Assembly: GCF_021869535.1 (NCBI RefSeq)
Contig: NW_026262659.1
Coordinates: forward strand, 3,348,001-3,412,000
Source of the DNA: Mytilus californianus
Lineage: Eukaryota > Mollusca > Bivalvia > Mytilida > Mytilidae
Reading direction: 5' to 3'
Length of the DNA: 64,000 nucleotides
In this document: positions 24,296 to 36,905 of the stretch, piece after piece
Position numbering within the stretch: the first letter of the stretch is position 1
Layout of the letters: the number at the start of each line of letters is the position of its first letter
Position numbers and translations under genes: made by a program
Notes under the pieces: model-generated
What the model was told of the DNA's origin: nothing
Databases searched by the model: none
The model's input: the letters and a program-made list of their open reading frames with translations, nothing else

Positions 24296-24610
24296 TTTAT
24301 GCTCCACCGACGATAGTAGAGATGCATTGTGTTTTTCGGTCTGTGCGTCCGTTCGTCCATTCGTCTGTCCGTCCGTCCGCCCGTCCGTCTGTCCAGCTTC
24401 AGGTTAAAGTTTTTGGTCAAGTCAGGTTAAAGTTTTTGGTCAAGGTAGTTTTTGCTGAGGTTGAAGTCCTATCAACTTGAAACTTAGTACACATGTTCCC
24501 TATGATATGATCTTTCAAATTAGAGTTTTGACCCCAATTTCACGGTCCACTGAACATAGAAAATGATAGTGCGAGTGGGGCATCCGTGTACTAAGGACAC
24601 ATTCTTGTTT
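24296..24610 (+). repeat. interspersed repeat with GTCC-rich start
   Basis: Begins near CTCCACCGACGATAGTAGAG, followed by a GTCCGTCC-rich stretch, a TTAAAGTTTTTGGTCAAGG block present twice, and the end GGGGCATCCGTGTACT. A family I recall as frequent in mussel DNA; non-coding. Confidence 0.65.
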
Positions 24611-25463
24611 TTAGTGTTTCAAGTCGATTTCAATTAAAAATAATCACCATAAGGGCCATGCAAAAAGTGCCAGTCCTTTAATTTTTTTGTCAAACTGACA
24701 TCTGTACCTTCTGTATTTATTTATAATTTAATGACTATTCAAGAAAACCTTGAAGATGTAAACCAACTAGGAAAAACTACTTTGATTATGAAATATTTAA
24801 AATAAGACTGAGAAAATGAGCTTCAAAATGCATCTATTTAAGAAACAAACAGTTGATATGAAGTAAAAAGAAAAGAAAAGTGCACTTGTAACACCTCGAG
24901 CTATTTAGATTGATTACACTTATATAAAATTAAATCAAAAGGCAGCAATAATTCTCTTAACTCTACAGTATTTTCACAGTTTTTGTCTAATGAATGAAAC
25001 CTCGTTTGCTCTACATCTTATATATGTAGTACCTATGTATAGTAAATAAAAGAGGTTAGGAGAGAATATAAAGCAAACTTGTATTTGCCCTATTCATTTG
25101 TACAAAAAATATAAGAAAAAATACAGAAAGCACCTCAGTATGACAATCTGGGCTGCATAATATTGAACAAAACAAAACTCACACATTTCATTACAATCAA
25201 TATAAACCAAAAGGTCACAAAATAATTGTGCAATTGTTATACTGACTAAAGGAAATGTTTTGCAAACCTACAATGAAGGGGAGATAATTTGTTTGAATTA
25301 GTTCCATTTAAGTGTTAAAATTAAGTTAAGTGGGTTTGAAATTGTGGGCTCCTCCTTCTAACCTTTTTATTCTTAATAAGGTAATCCAAAGTTTGTTTTT
25401 GGTTGTACAAAAAAGAAAACTTAAAATATGACAATCACGACTTTTGCTACTTTTACATTTTAG
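24611..25463. other. no gene seen
   Basis: AT-rich sequence upstream of EGF-like unit 2; no ORF, domain or clear repeat recognised. Confidence 0.5.
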
Positions 25464-28323
25464 CTCACCTGGCCCAAAGGGTCAAGTGAGCTTTTCTCAT
25501 CACTTGGCGTCCGTCGTCTGTCGTCCGTCGGCGTCCGTCGTCGTCGTCCGTTAACTTTTACAAAAATCTTCTTCGCTGAAACAACTAGACCAAATTTAAC
25601 CAAACTTAGCCACAATCATCACGAGGGTATCTAGTTTAAAAAATGTGTCCGATGACTCCGCCTGCCAACCAAGATAGCCGACATGGCTAAAAATAGAACA
25701 TAGGGGTAAAATGCAGTTTTTTGTTTATATCTCTGAAACTAAAGCATTTAGAGCAAAATCTGACATGAAGTAAAAATGTTCATCAAGTTATGATCTATCT
25801 GCCCTGAAATTTTCAGATGAATCAGACAACTCGTTGCTGGGTTGCTGCCACTGAATTGGTAATTTTAAGGAAATTTTGCAGTTTTTGGTTATTATCTTGA
25901 ATACTATTATAGATAGAGATAAACTGTAATCAGCAATAATGTTCAGCAAAGTAAGATCTACAATAAGTGAAGATAATCAAAATGGTCAATTGACCCCTTA
26001 AGGAGTTATTGCCTTTTATAGTCAATTTTTAACAATTTTTCGTTAATTTTATTAATCTTTTACAAAAATCTTCTCTTCTGAAACTACTCAATCAAGTTTC
26101 ACCAAACTTGGCCACACTCATCACTAGGGTATCTAGTTTTGAAAATGTGTCCGATGACCCCGCCCATAAATCAAGATGGCCGACATGTCTAAAATAGTAC
26201 ACAGGAATAAAATGCAGTTGTTGGCTTATATCTCTGAAACTAAAGCATTGAGAGCAAATTTGACAATGGATAAAAATGTGCATCAGGTTAAGATCTATCT
26301 GTCCTAAAATTTTCAGACGAATCAGACAAGCCGTTGTTGGGTTGCTGCCCCTGAATTAGTAATTTTAAGGATATTTTGCAGTTTTTTGTAATTATCTTGA
26401 ATATTATTATAGATAGAGATAAACTGTAAACAGCAATAATGTTCAGCAAAGTAAAATCTACAAATAAGTCAAGTGACCAATATGGTCAATTGACCCCATA
26501 AGGAGTTATTGCCCTTTAAAGTCAAATTTAACAATTTTTCGTAAATTTTTGTAATCTTTTACAAAAATCTTCTCTCCTGAAACAAATAAGACAAATTTAA
26601 CCAAACTTGGCCACACTCATCACTAGGGTATCTAGTTTAAAAAATGTGTCCGATGACCCTGTCTGCCAACCAACATGGCAGACATGGCTAAAAATAGAAC
26701 TTATGGGGAAAATGCAGTTTTTGACTTATATCTCTGAAACTAAAGCAAATGTATAACGGTTGCATTATTTTATGCATCAATTGTAAATAAAAATATCAGG
26801 TGAGCGACACAGGCTCGTTCGAGCCTTTAGTTTTATTTATTACAATTCTTACGTTGCATAGTGTATTACCATGATAACCAAGATTCCTTTATGTATGAAG
26901 TTGTATGAGTCAAAGTGGAATCAGAGGATTGAAATTAATACAAGAGGCTCTCAAGAGCCTGAATCGCTCACCTGTAATTTTTTGCTTAAATCTTTCATCA
27001 ATGATTATTTTTGCTTTTCAATATATATTAATGAGTGGCTTAAAAATGCCATTTAAATGTTCTTTGTATCTGTCATATTTTCTTCAAAAGCAAAAAAATG
27101 CATTTTACCCCTATGTTTCCATTTTAGTCATAGTGGCTATGTTTCTTGACGTACAAGGAAATACTAAATACTCTGAAACTCATTCAGCCCAAGTTTGGCT
27201 GAAATTGATTCAGCAGTTTCAAAGGAGAAGATTTTTTAAAGTAAGCAAACTAGATGAACAAATTGTGAAAAATTGTCTTTAAAGGACAATAACTCCTTAA
27301 AGGGTCAATTGACAATTTTGGTCATATAAAAAATATTTGTAGATCTTACTTTGATGAACATTTTTGCTGTTTACAGTTTGTCTTTATCTATAATAATATT
27401 CAAGATAATAACCGAAAACTGTAAAATTTCCTTAAAATCATCAATTCAGGGGCAATAACCTAAAAATCAGATACCTGATTTGGATGATAATTTCAGGCAG
27501 GAAGACCTTGACCTAATGAATACTTTAACTTCTTGTCTGATTTGCTTTAAATGCTTCAGTTTTTGAGATATAAGTCAAAAACTGCATTTTACCCTATGTT
27601 ATATTTTTAGCCATGGTGGCCATGTTTTCTGAGGAAACAACAAATAAAACACAAAGTTCATTCTAGATAACCTAAGAATCATTCAGCATAAGTTTGATTT
27701 AATTTGGTTCAGTAGTTTCAGAGGAGAAGATTTTTTAAAGTTAGAAAACATGATAAACAAATTCCGTAAAATTGTCCTTCAAGGGCAATAATTCCTTAAG
27801 GGGTCAATTGACAATTTGGTCATATAAACTTATTTGTAGATCTTACTTTGCTGAATATCTTTGCTGTTTACAGTTTGTCTTTATCTATAATAATATTCAA
27901 GATAATAATCAAAAACTGCAAAATTTCCTTAAAATTTCCAATTTAGTGGCAGCAACCCAACAATGGGTTGTTAGATTCATCTGAAAATGTCAGGGCTGAT
28001 AGAACTTGACATAATGAACATTTTTACTCAGTCCAATTTGCTCTAAATGCTTTAGTTTTTGAGATATAAGCCAAAAACTGCATTTTACCCCCTATGTTCT
28101 ATTTTTAGCCATGGCGGCCATGTTTTTTGACGAAACCGATAAAAAAAAAAAAAATTTTATTCTAGATTTCCTAAGGATTATTCATCTTATGTTTGGTTGG
28201 AATTGGTTGAGTAGTTGCAGAGGAGAAGATGTTTGAAATAGTTTACACCGGACGGACGACGACGGACGACGACGGACGTCGTGTTGGCAAAAGCTCACAT
28301 TTCCTTTGGAAAGGTGAGCTAAA
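25464..28323. repeat. 2.9-kb composite inverted repeat ending in AGCTCACC
   Basis: The left end AGCTCACCTGGCCCAAAGGG mirrors the right end CCTTTGGAAAGGTGAGCT. The left half (to about 26830) holds three degenerate copies of a roughly 510-bp unit (landmarks at 25560, 26060 and 26570: TTACAAAAATCTTCT). The right half (26937-28260) holds similar units in reverse orientation (landmark GAGGAGAAGATTTTTTAAAG at 27720). GTCCGTCGTC and GGACGACGACGG stretches lie near the two ends. All ORFs inside are incidental. It separates EGF-like units 2 and 3. Confidence 0.85.
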
Positions 28324-29136
28324 AAGGAATATCTTTGTAATTTGACTGACTTTGGATACATTAAAAGTTTTCTTATACAACAGTCAATGTTAAAATTCAA
28401 AAGAGAATCGGAGAAATGTTTTCGAATGCTTGAAATTAAAACTGTGTCGTATTTACTGTCTGCAAGATGAATGATCCTTTATTATGAACCAATGGTAAGG
28501 AGAATGCATTTTTAATTCCTTTGCCTCTAATCAACGATGATCTACATTTTATTTGCAAATAACTTTGATATGAAATAAATAAATAAAGAAAGATGAAAAT
28601 CGAAATTTTCTATTGTGGACATTACAATTGAAAGGAAAACTAATTCATATGGACCAAATAATAAGCAACAACTATGGGTATAATACGTGTGAAATATCAG
28701 TATCTCGAAAAGGGGAATATTTACTTGTATACCAAACTTTAAAATTGCAGTGATTTCAATACAGAATAATTCATCGAATTTTCTTCAAAATAAAAGTGAA
28801 AGATACAAATAAGTGCTGTTTTTGTGTGGAGTGGTTGAAACAACAGAACATACATTCTATTTCATCGAAATTATGAAATCAAATTGAGAATGCACATCGT
28901 GGTACGGCATGTTAACAAAACAATGAGCTTCCGTCCTTGTACCAGATTTTTATTTTTGAATGTGAGGAAAGACACAATTTAATTAAACCAATTTCCTGCA
29001 TTTGATTTCCTGACCACAATTTTCATAATTAGCATTTATTGTTGGCAAAATTATTAGGGGTTATCTAATTTATTTTTTTTTCCTATGAGGAATGTTGTCA
29101 GAATGAATATTCGTTCGTTGCAAATCAAGTGTTACC
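28324..29136. other. no gene seen
   Basis: AT-rich. I looked here for a further minus-strand exon of unit 3 with a phase-1 acceptor and a membrane segment and found none. Confidence 0.45.
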
Positions 29137-31952
29137 TGAAATAACTGTTATCCCCTCAATGCATCCATACACAATATCACATCTTTAAGAAAATAAATCA
29201 TTTTAAAACGTTTTCTAAATATCGAGCGTAGATATGAATACAATAGAGAAAAGTGTACATAGTCAAAGAGACTACCAATCGCAAAAAAATATATATAGAA
29301 CATGCATTTCTTTGTTCAAATTCTGTCATTAGACGTTGTTCTCACGAACTACACTACGCGGCGGTAAAATAGGTAAATATGATCAGATAGGCAGCTAAAA
29401 TCATACGATGGTGTTCACAACAAATATACCATATAAATTTTTTTTTTTTGTGCCATGATTCACAGATGACGTCGAAGGTGTTCCGATTATCGGAATCATA
29501 TACCCGTCCTCTTCTTCTCGTGTGTAACATCGCCGAATTTGACTTATCATTAGTTTGGACTTACAGAAGCAACATGACGGAGGTCACATGTGGAGCAGGA
29601 TCTGTTTACCCTTCCGGAGCACCACGGGTTTTTGGTATAATTTGTGTTGTTTAGTCTTATCGTTCTGTCTTGTTTTGCTTATTGTTGTTTGTCTTTTGGT
29701 CGTTTTAATTTTTTGCCATGTCATGGCGTTGTCAGTGTGTCATTTTTTTTTCCTCAGAAAATGACGTGCTACTCGCAACTATTTTGTAATGACGTCAAAC
29801 ATTGTTTTGAAGAATGCATCGACGTAAAATTTTTAATGGTCATAAGCGTCAATTTATAAATAAAATGCAAGCGAGGAATTTAATTAGAACAACTATCTAC
29901 ATCTGACGGTCTCGCTTGATATTATTGCTGATACCGAAAGTTAATATACAAAATATCATATTCTGCTGTTGTCTGTTCTATGGTCGGGTTGTTGTCTCTT
30001 TGAAACATTCCCCATTTCCATTCTCAATTTTATCTATAACAGTATGATACGAATATTGTACCTCTCGTTGTGTTGACAGCTACAAGTATTTCCGCATTTT
30101 TTCCCATATCTTCCAGGTAAACATGGCTTGCATGGGAACCCGTCTTTTGAAACATAACCAATTCCACATTCTATATAAAATATATCACTTTGCTCATTAA
30201 AGTTTAGCGAAAACGTTTCATCCGAAAATTTGAGCACGATTTATTATTAACGCTTTAACAAACCTACAAAAGTTGTATTTTACAACCATAAATTATGAGT
30301 CAAATCAATTTTTTTTCGTTTTTTTTTTTTTTTTTTTTTGTCTTATGCATTGATATGACGTTGTCATAGGAAGCTTGTGCTGCCATAAATATTGCGTTAA
30401 ATTGGACATTAAAATCTAGTTTAAGAATTGCTCTCAAAATTTGAGATTTCATTTCACATTATTTAAGTCAAACTATTAAGCATATAGTTACTTGTTTTTA
30501 TTTTTCACGGCTCCAGGTATTCAAATTTACGTTTGTTAATCAACCTCATTAATGATGAGAACTCATTTTTTATGTTTCTTATATTCTGTATAAGATATTG
30601 AATGTCTTATCATTTATTAATATTTTTCTTTCATTATTGTTTTTTTTTTTAATGTTCACAGATTATCACAGAAATAATATAGAAACATACCTGTACATAT
30701 GCCATTCCTATACTCGTGGTTATTACAACAAAACCACGACTCAGTTTCACCATTGCTGTCGAAAATAATTGATTGTTTGTAACAAATTAGACGAATTTAT
30801 GATTTATTAACGAAAGGAACTTATTTATTTTTATAATTCCTAAAGCAAATCCAGGACAAGTTTTTGTTGTGTTGATATGTTCATCCCCTATTATGTGTCA
30901 TCGTTGTATATTAACTACAAAACTACGAGTTAACAAAGAGAGACGAAAGATACCAAAGAGATATTCGAACTCATAAGTCGAAAACAAATTGACAATGCCA
31001 TGGCAAAAAACGAAAATACAAACAACAGTACACAACACACAACAAAGAAAACTAAAGACTTAGCAACACGAACCCCGCCAAAAACCGGGGATGATCTCAG
31101 GTGCTCTGGAAAGGTAACTTGATTCCGTTCAGTGTCATCATGAATGGTTGTCGAAATGTCGAAATGCATTTTTTTTTTTAAATAATTAAGTTTGTTCTGA
31201 CATTGAAAACAGTGTATCTACCAAACTTACAGTTAACCATTCTTGAAATTAAACAGTTCTTTGATTTTGTTTTCCCGTTAGCACACACACAATTGATTTA
31301 CAATTTGATTACAGCTCTATCAACTTCAGTATTGGGGTTAACTGTTTCAACATTTGAAGTACACAAAAAAGTAAAAAAAGAAAATTAAGTAGTTCTCCAT
31401 TGAAAATATAAAATAAAGATGTGGTATGATTACCATGGGTCAACTCTCCACCAGAAACCAAATCTCGTAAAGCAACAATGAGCAAAACCCGTACCACATA
31501 GCACGCTATAAAGGCCGCAAAATGACAGATGTAAAACACTTCAAACTAGAAACCTAACAGAGAGATTTATGTACAAAACAATAAACGAAAAACAAGTATG
31601 ATACACAGCAAGAAATGACAACCACTGAATCACAGGCTCCTGGCTTGGGATACGTACATACAGAATGTGGCTAGGTCAAACATGTAGACGAAACGCGCTT
31701 CTACCGCACAAAATTGTAAGCCTGGTGTCTATGGTGCGTTTATTGAAAAGGGCTCAACTCATCAGATCGATACAAAGCACAAGAAATGTGGCGCTATATA
31801 AGGATTGTCTTGTTCTATGTGCAACTCCAACAATGGCCACTCTAATATATCATAGACTAGAAAACAAAATATTAAGTTTACCTTGAACTATAATTGTAAC
31901 ATTTATCACTGTAAACAAAACCTAAAATCCAAAACAAAACATATATCATCAT
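29137..31952 (-). CDS. secreted EGF-like (MEGF/Draper-type) gene, unit 3, four exons
   Basis: Exons on the minus strand: exon 1 31952-31882 (MMIYVLFWILGFVYSDKCYN, clear signal peptide), exon 2 30755-30691 (ETESWFCCNNHEYRNGICT), exon 3 30170-30062 (ECGIGYVSKDGFPCKPC, GRYGKKCGNTCSCQHNER), exon 4 29183-29137 (CDIVYGCIEGITVIS). The four exons total 292 nt, about 97 codons, with GT/AG borders and phases 2-1-2-1. Exon 1 starts with two in-frame ATGs; either gives a good signal peptide. The cysteine pattern CxPC..GxxGxxC..C.C......C....GC is EGF-like and typical of molluscan MEGF/Draper relatives. The open donor after exon 4 means the C-terminus is missing. Introns hold copies of the Penelope 3' tail. 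It is the best-preserved of the three units. Confidence 0.75.
29560..29755 (+). repeat. solo Penelope-type 3' tail
   Basis: ATGTGGAGCAGGATCTG, CCTTCCGGAGCACC and a CATGGCGTTGTCAGT end match the tail of the element at 11985-12226, same strand. No RT sequence precedes it. It lies in the intron between exons 3 and 4 of unit 3. Confidence 0.75.
30925..31130 (-). repeat. solo Penelope-type 3' tail
   Basis: GAGAGACGAAAGATACCAAA followed by ACACGAACCCCGCCAAAAAC and CTCAGGTGCTCTGGAAAGG is the reverse-strand tail. No RT core adjoins. Located in intron 1 of EGF-like unit 3. Confidence 0.75.
31420..31665 (-). repeat. interspersed repeat R1, partial
   Basis: GATGTGGTATGATTACCATG, a CGCTATAAAGGC landmark and 'caggctcctggcttggga' follow the R1 order in reverse. 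It continues into a short piece of the GACGAAACGCGC family. Confidence 0.7.
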
Positions 31953-31965
31953 GTTAGTATTTTTA

Positions 31966-33184
31966 TGATAAAATGTCATGATAAAAGTAAAATAATTTCC
32001 GTAATTTTGCAAATATATGGAGAAAGGAAGTGACATGTTTCCTATTTCAGGCAATTACGTACATCATCAATTAACAACCAAACTAAACAAGATCGTCTTG
32101 AATTTGAATTCTCGTCAGTAGTTGCATAAATTTAAAAAAGAAAGAAAAAAAAAGTAGGTTACTGTGTTCTTCAATACTTTCGTCATACATTTTGTAATTA
32201 GAAAATGACATTCAGCCGTTATATCCATCCTAGGACTGCTGCTGTTATCGATTTATAACACTGGATGTTATTGTATGAAAGTACTACAGTCTGCAATTAA
32301 AAAAAAATCATCCGCTCGGAACCACAGATTTTTGACAGATAATCTGCTATTACATTTTGTTAAAAGAAGCACTAACGGTTTACAGGAGGGGTAACAAGGA
32401 AGAATAGAGATTAATAAAACTAAGGTTTCTTATCATTTATACAGTGCACGTGTCTCTTAGACGGATATTTGCCACTTCAACAATGGCAGTCCGTCAACCT
32501 TATAGCGTATAAAAAATACTGTTTTGTTGATCTTGAATTGGTGGCATAATGATCATTTTTTGTGACAATTTATCTACGACAGTTTTGGGTAAAAAAAAAC
32601 ACAAAAATGTGTTCAAATCGTCATTCAGGGCAATAACTCTTACAGTTGACATACAATTTCTGCTTGTTTATCAATTTGAAGAACTTTGTCTTGCAGCTAA
32701 GATTTCTGTTAAAAGTTGCTTAAACCGATACTATATTGAGTCATATAAAATAATTTACATTCTTTGCGCTATCATCTCATATATTATCTTGAATCTCAAT
32801 CGTATAGTATTCTTTCTTTCACTCAAAACTGTGTTTTGTTTTAGTATAATCTATACACTATCTGACAATTTTGCACACCCTGTAGCTGGAAAACATGTGG
32901 AGCAGGATATGGCTTACCCGAGATCATCCCCAGTGAAGTTGTCAGCTTGTCACTTGGAATTTTGAATATCCTTTGATACGTACTTCCTCTCTTTTGTATA
33001 ACTTTAGACACACACTTTTAACATACAACATTTTGGCAAAATGTTAGAAAATACTATCGATTTTGATTAAGACCTCCCCACCCCCTAATCCCCCAACCCC
33101 TTGTCTACCTGAACAAATGAACCTTAGTACTATTGCCCTTAAATCTATTTTTTTTTTAATTTGGAGAATACTAATAATGTTAAT
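31966..33184. other. upstream of EGF-like unit 3; no gene seen
   Basis: Would contain the unit 3 promoter, but no core element could be singled out. A 138-codon plus-strand ORF (32549-32965) has no recognisable domain. Its end (ATGTGGAGCAGGATATGG) is a fragment of the Penelope tail. Confidence 0.5.
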
Positions 33185-33340
33185 GTGAAGCAAAGAGATC
33201 GGATATAATTGCCAAAGAGACGACTCTCCGACAGAGTCAGCAATTATGGGACACCATACGGCCTTCAACAATAAGCAAACCACATATCGTATAGTCAGCT
33301 ATAAAAGGTCCCGACATATTTTATACACAACATAACCGTA
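33185..33340 (-). repeat. interspersed repeat R1, partial
   Basis: GAGATCGGATATAATTGCCA, CCTTCAACAATAAGCAAACC and AGCTATAAAAGG follow R1 in reverse, quite diverged. Confidence 0.6.
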
Positions 33341-33721
33341 AGAATTAAGATATGATATCCCGTTTTTTCTACGACCATACTTCAAAACCAAATCTTTGTA
33401 TCAATGATAGACAAAGCAAATTATTGTTTTAGTAATTTATGGTGGTTATCAATTTTTATTAATTCATTGATCATATTGATTTCGTTGATTGAAATCTAAA
33501 ACATCACCACAAACACGTGCATTGCAAACGACTTTCATAATGTACAAACGATACGAAGGAGCCGAAGAAAAATCATCGTCCAAAAAAGTAAAATTAACAA
33601 AAGAGAACGAAAATTCGTCTCTTTTGTCGTTAATCTTTGTTCTGGTTTCTCGTCTGAAATTAAAATATTTTAATCTAGAGGAGGGGAATCATTGCTGCTT
33701 ATATTTGATTTCCATTTGGTG

Positions 33722-34605
33722 ATGATAGTGGATCCTTTATATTTCCTGTTGAAATTTTTTGTTTACAAGAGGCGTTAAAAAATGAAGTTTGGTAATGACG
33801 CTAGTCTTTTGTTGAGACACCTGTCTATAATAGTTTTTGAATAATCTCCACATGTCTTTTTTGGTTATCTGTGTCGTTTGGTTGCACATTAACAGTTACC
33901 TTTATCTCATTTCAATACACGTTTTCCCCATTCAACGTGATTGATAATTTCGCTTTTCTTATCTCAAATTTCCCTTCTTTCATCTGTACGAAGTTTTATA
34001 GACGATTGTAAAAAATCTACTCTGGTAAATTTCCCGTTGTTAGAGCTCGGTACGGCATTATTCAATATGTGCCATCAGATTACAAATGTAAGTGCACATT
34101 TATACTTTGAATAGATACTGCGAGTACTCTCTGATACGTGTACTGTACACATAAACCAGTGTTGTGTTAGAATTATATGTAATCTTTTCATAGATATCGT
34201 AGAGTAAGATAGCTGTACTGATTTGTATTGTTATAGTTCTTTGGTGTACCATTGTCACTAGTCGAAATTTAAAAGGTGAGAGTTAAGATTTAAACAAATG
34301 TTTGTTAAACAACAAATGGTAAGGAACCTCGTCTGTGATTGTTTTTTGTCGTATCATAGGATTTCGTTTTTTGAAGAATTTGGTGGCAATGGAGGAGCTT
34401 TTATATTCTCTGTTGATTTTTTTTTACAAGAGGAGTTTGAAAAATAAAGTATTGTAATGGCGTCCGCTGTAGTCTTTTGTTGATACACCTGTCTATAAAA
34501 GCCAAAAAAAATATAATGATCTCTACATGTTTTTTTTTTGTTATCTGTGTCGGTTGGTTGCTGTCACGATAACAGTTACCCTATCTCTTTTTAATTTATT
34601 TTATT
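33722..34605 (+). repeat. diverged direct repeat, 33722-33930 and 34384-34605
   Basis: Both parts contain TTTACAAGAGG, GTCTTTTGTTGA, ACACCTGTCTATA, GGTTATCTGTGTCG (or GTTATCTGTGTCGG) and AACAGTTACC in that order, at about 660-bp offset. Non-coding and diverged, so the duplication is old. Confidence 0.7.
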
Positions 34606-34769
34606 CCCATTGCATTTACCACTAATCCGAAGATGATCATTAAATGAAAAGCATGCAAACTTTATGTTACTGCTGTCCTAGAGAGCGTACCTACAAACCG
34701 TTAGCAATCGTTATAATACACAAATTTACCGGGACTTTCTTAAAATGAACGGAGTGCTTTGATTTTTAG

Positions 34770-34990
34770 AATTTGATGCGACTGTCATACAAGTGAGAGG
34801 TTTAGCTAGCTATAAAACCAGGTTCAATCCACCATTTTCTACATAAGAAAATGCCTGTACCAAGTCAGGAATATGAAAGTTGTTATCCATTCGTTTGATG
34901 TGTTTGAGCTTTTGATTTTGCCATTTGATTAGGGACTTTCCTTTTTGAATTTTCCTCGGAGTTCAGTATTTTTGTGATTTTACTTTTTGC
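34770..34990 (+). repeat. interspersed repeat (also at 13960-14160 and in the 951-bp units)
   Basis: ACTGTCATACAAGTGAGAGG, AATGCCTGTACCAAGTCAGG and GGACTTTCCTTTTTGAATTT are the landmarks. The same order is found in reverse inside the Penelope remnant and forward near 6700-6900. Confidence 0.7.
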
Positions 34991-35353
34991 AGTACCAAAA
35001 TCACGTTAGTTTTTGTGTTTGCTGAGAATTTTTTGGGGGAATTGGGTATAGACGTCCGCCGTTGGTTTAAAAATCACCCTCAAGTTAAATATTGATTTAT
35101 TTATTCATACATATGTTTAATAAGAAAATCATCACCTATTCATATATTTACAAACTATAAGACATACAATTGCGCTTATCCAACGATATGTATCCACCAC
35201 TATTTTAAAGCAATATAATTCATCGATCGCGTCTCGAAACTCGAAAACCCATCTCTTGTCTTACTCCCGTGTATAAGTTCTTCTCTTTTCCGTAAGACAT
35301 TCTCAATTCAAAAATCCCTTTAACATGCTTAAGGTGGCTAAACCAATTAAGAA

Positions 35354-35389
35354 CCCCCCCCCCCCCCCCCCCCCCCCCCAGTGTAGATT
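35354..35389 (+). repeat. 36-bp poly-C tract
   Basis: 36 consecutive C residues. Similar G/C runs occur at 10667-10689 (23 C) and 49806-49834 (29 G). Confidence 0.98.
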
Positions 35390-35864
35390 TTTTTAACATA
35401 TTTTGAAGATCTTTTTATGCCGAATACATGAATGTACAGGAAAGGGGGTCACCAGGCTATATAGTTATTTTGTTCTTCAAAAGAAAGCGAAATGTGCGAT
35501 TTTTACCCTATTGTCAAACATGTTCAGCCTTTCAGTTTACTCGTGTGAACAATTCTCAATTTCAGGTAGTTAAAACCGGTGTCCAGATGAGTAAAGACAG
35601 TGTTCCTTATATGAAAACAGATTTACAGTTCGCGATGTTTGGTGTGAACATGGTCTTAGTAATTGTGATCGAGTTAATGCTTGTTTTCCTTTGACAAGAA
35701 TTTAATAGAAATATAGTTTGAACTTTTTTCGAGATCAACTTAAAAATGTATTGTTGTAACACTTTACAAACACCTACATGTATACTATTTATCATACTGT
35801 AAATTGCCCCGAATTTGTACAAGTTGAGAATAAGTATACGCTCTTGAGGATAAGATTTCACCAT

Positions 35865-36190
35865 TAGTATTGTAGAGTTATTAAAGTGTCAGTCTATCGT
35901 TATGAATGCAGATATTGATTTGTTACAGTAGGTAATGAATACCACTATTATTGCAGAGGTACTAAAGTGTCGGTCTATCGTTATGAATGTGGATATTGAT
36001 TTGTTACAGTAGGTAATGAATACCACTATTATTGTAGAGATACTAAAGTGTCAGTCTATCGTTATGAATGCGGATATTGATTTGTTACAGTAGGTAATGA
36101 ATACCACTATTATTGTAGAGGTACTAAAGTGTCAGTCTGTCCTTATGAATGCGGATATTTGTTACAGTAGGTAATGAATACTAAATACCA
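35865..36190 (+). repeat. 81-bp tandem repeat, about four copies
   Basis: AAAGTGTC recurs at 35883, 35964, 36045 and 36126, exactly 81 bp apart. Each unit holds GTTATGAATG, GATTTGTTACAGTAGGTAAT and CCACTATTATTG. The last copy has a small deletion. No frame is open through the array. Confidence 0.95.
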
Positions 36191-36589
36191 CTATTAAAAT
36201 AATAGCCAAGTTAGTCATTATGTGTCGTAATGCTCATCTGGTACTGGAAATTGATGTCGTTAATGCTATTACTAACTTAGTACTGGTATATGTCAAAATT
36301 AAAGTCACTTAAAAGCCTCCATCATTATAACATTTTTCTGACACAAAAACATATCGTGTAGTTATGTTGTTAAACATAGAAACGAACCATGACACCTTCT
36401 CTATAATACTCTTTTTGCGTAGACGATTCTTCACAAACAATCAAAAACTATCAAGCTAGAAGGTGTTACTAGATATATTGTTACACATTCAATTTTTGTT
36501 ATTTTTGCAGGTATCAAGATTACTTTACGAGAAAATACACTTGAAAAGTGGACAAACTCACCAAAAATGTCAACCGTTATTTTTAAGCC

Positions 36590-36905
36590 AGATACATACG
36601 TCGTTTATAAATACATAACCCCGCCGCATTTTTGCACTTGTCCCAAGTCAGCAGCCTCTGGCCTTTGTTAATCTTGTATGTTTTTTTAATTTTAGTTCAT
36701 TTATATGTTTTGGAGTTCAGTGTGACGTCCATTTTCACTGAACTAGTACACTATTTTATTTAGGGGCCAGCTGAGGACCACCTCCGGGTGCGGGATTTTC
36801 TCGCTGCGTTGAAGACCCATTGGTGGCCTTCGGCTGTTGTCTGTTCTTTGGTCGGGTTGTTGTCTCTTTGACATATTCCCCATTTCCATTCTCAATTTTA
36901 TACAT
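36590..36905 (+). repeat. interspersed repeat R1b
   Basis: Contains GCACTTGTCCCAAGTCAGCA, 'gacgtccattttcactgaactag', 'tcgctgcgttgaagacccattgg' and CGGGTTGTTGTCTCTTTGAC. Partial copies lie at 29955-30030 (plus) and 60845-60985 (minus). Related to R1 by its start. Confidence 0.7.

Noticed and set aside
26905..27282. 125-codon ORF
   Set aside because: Lies inside the composite inverted repeat and is not kept in other units.
32549..32965. 138-codon ORF as host gene
   Set aside because: No domain and its end is Penelope-tail repeat sequence.
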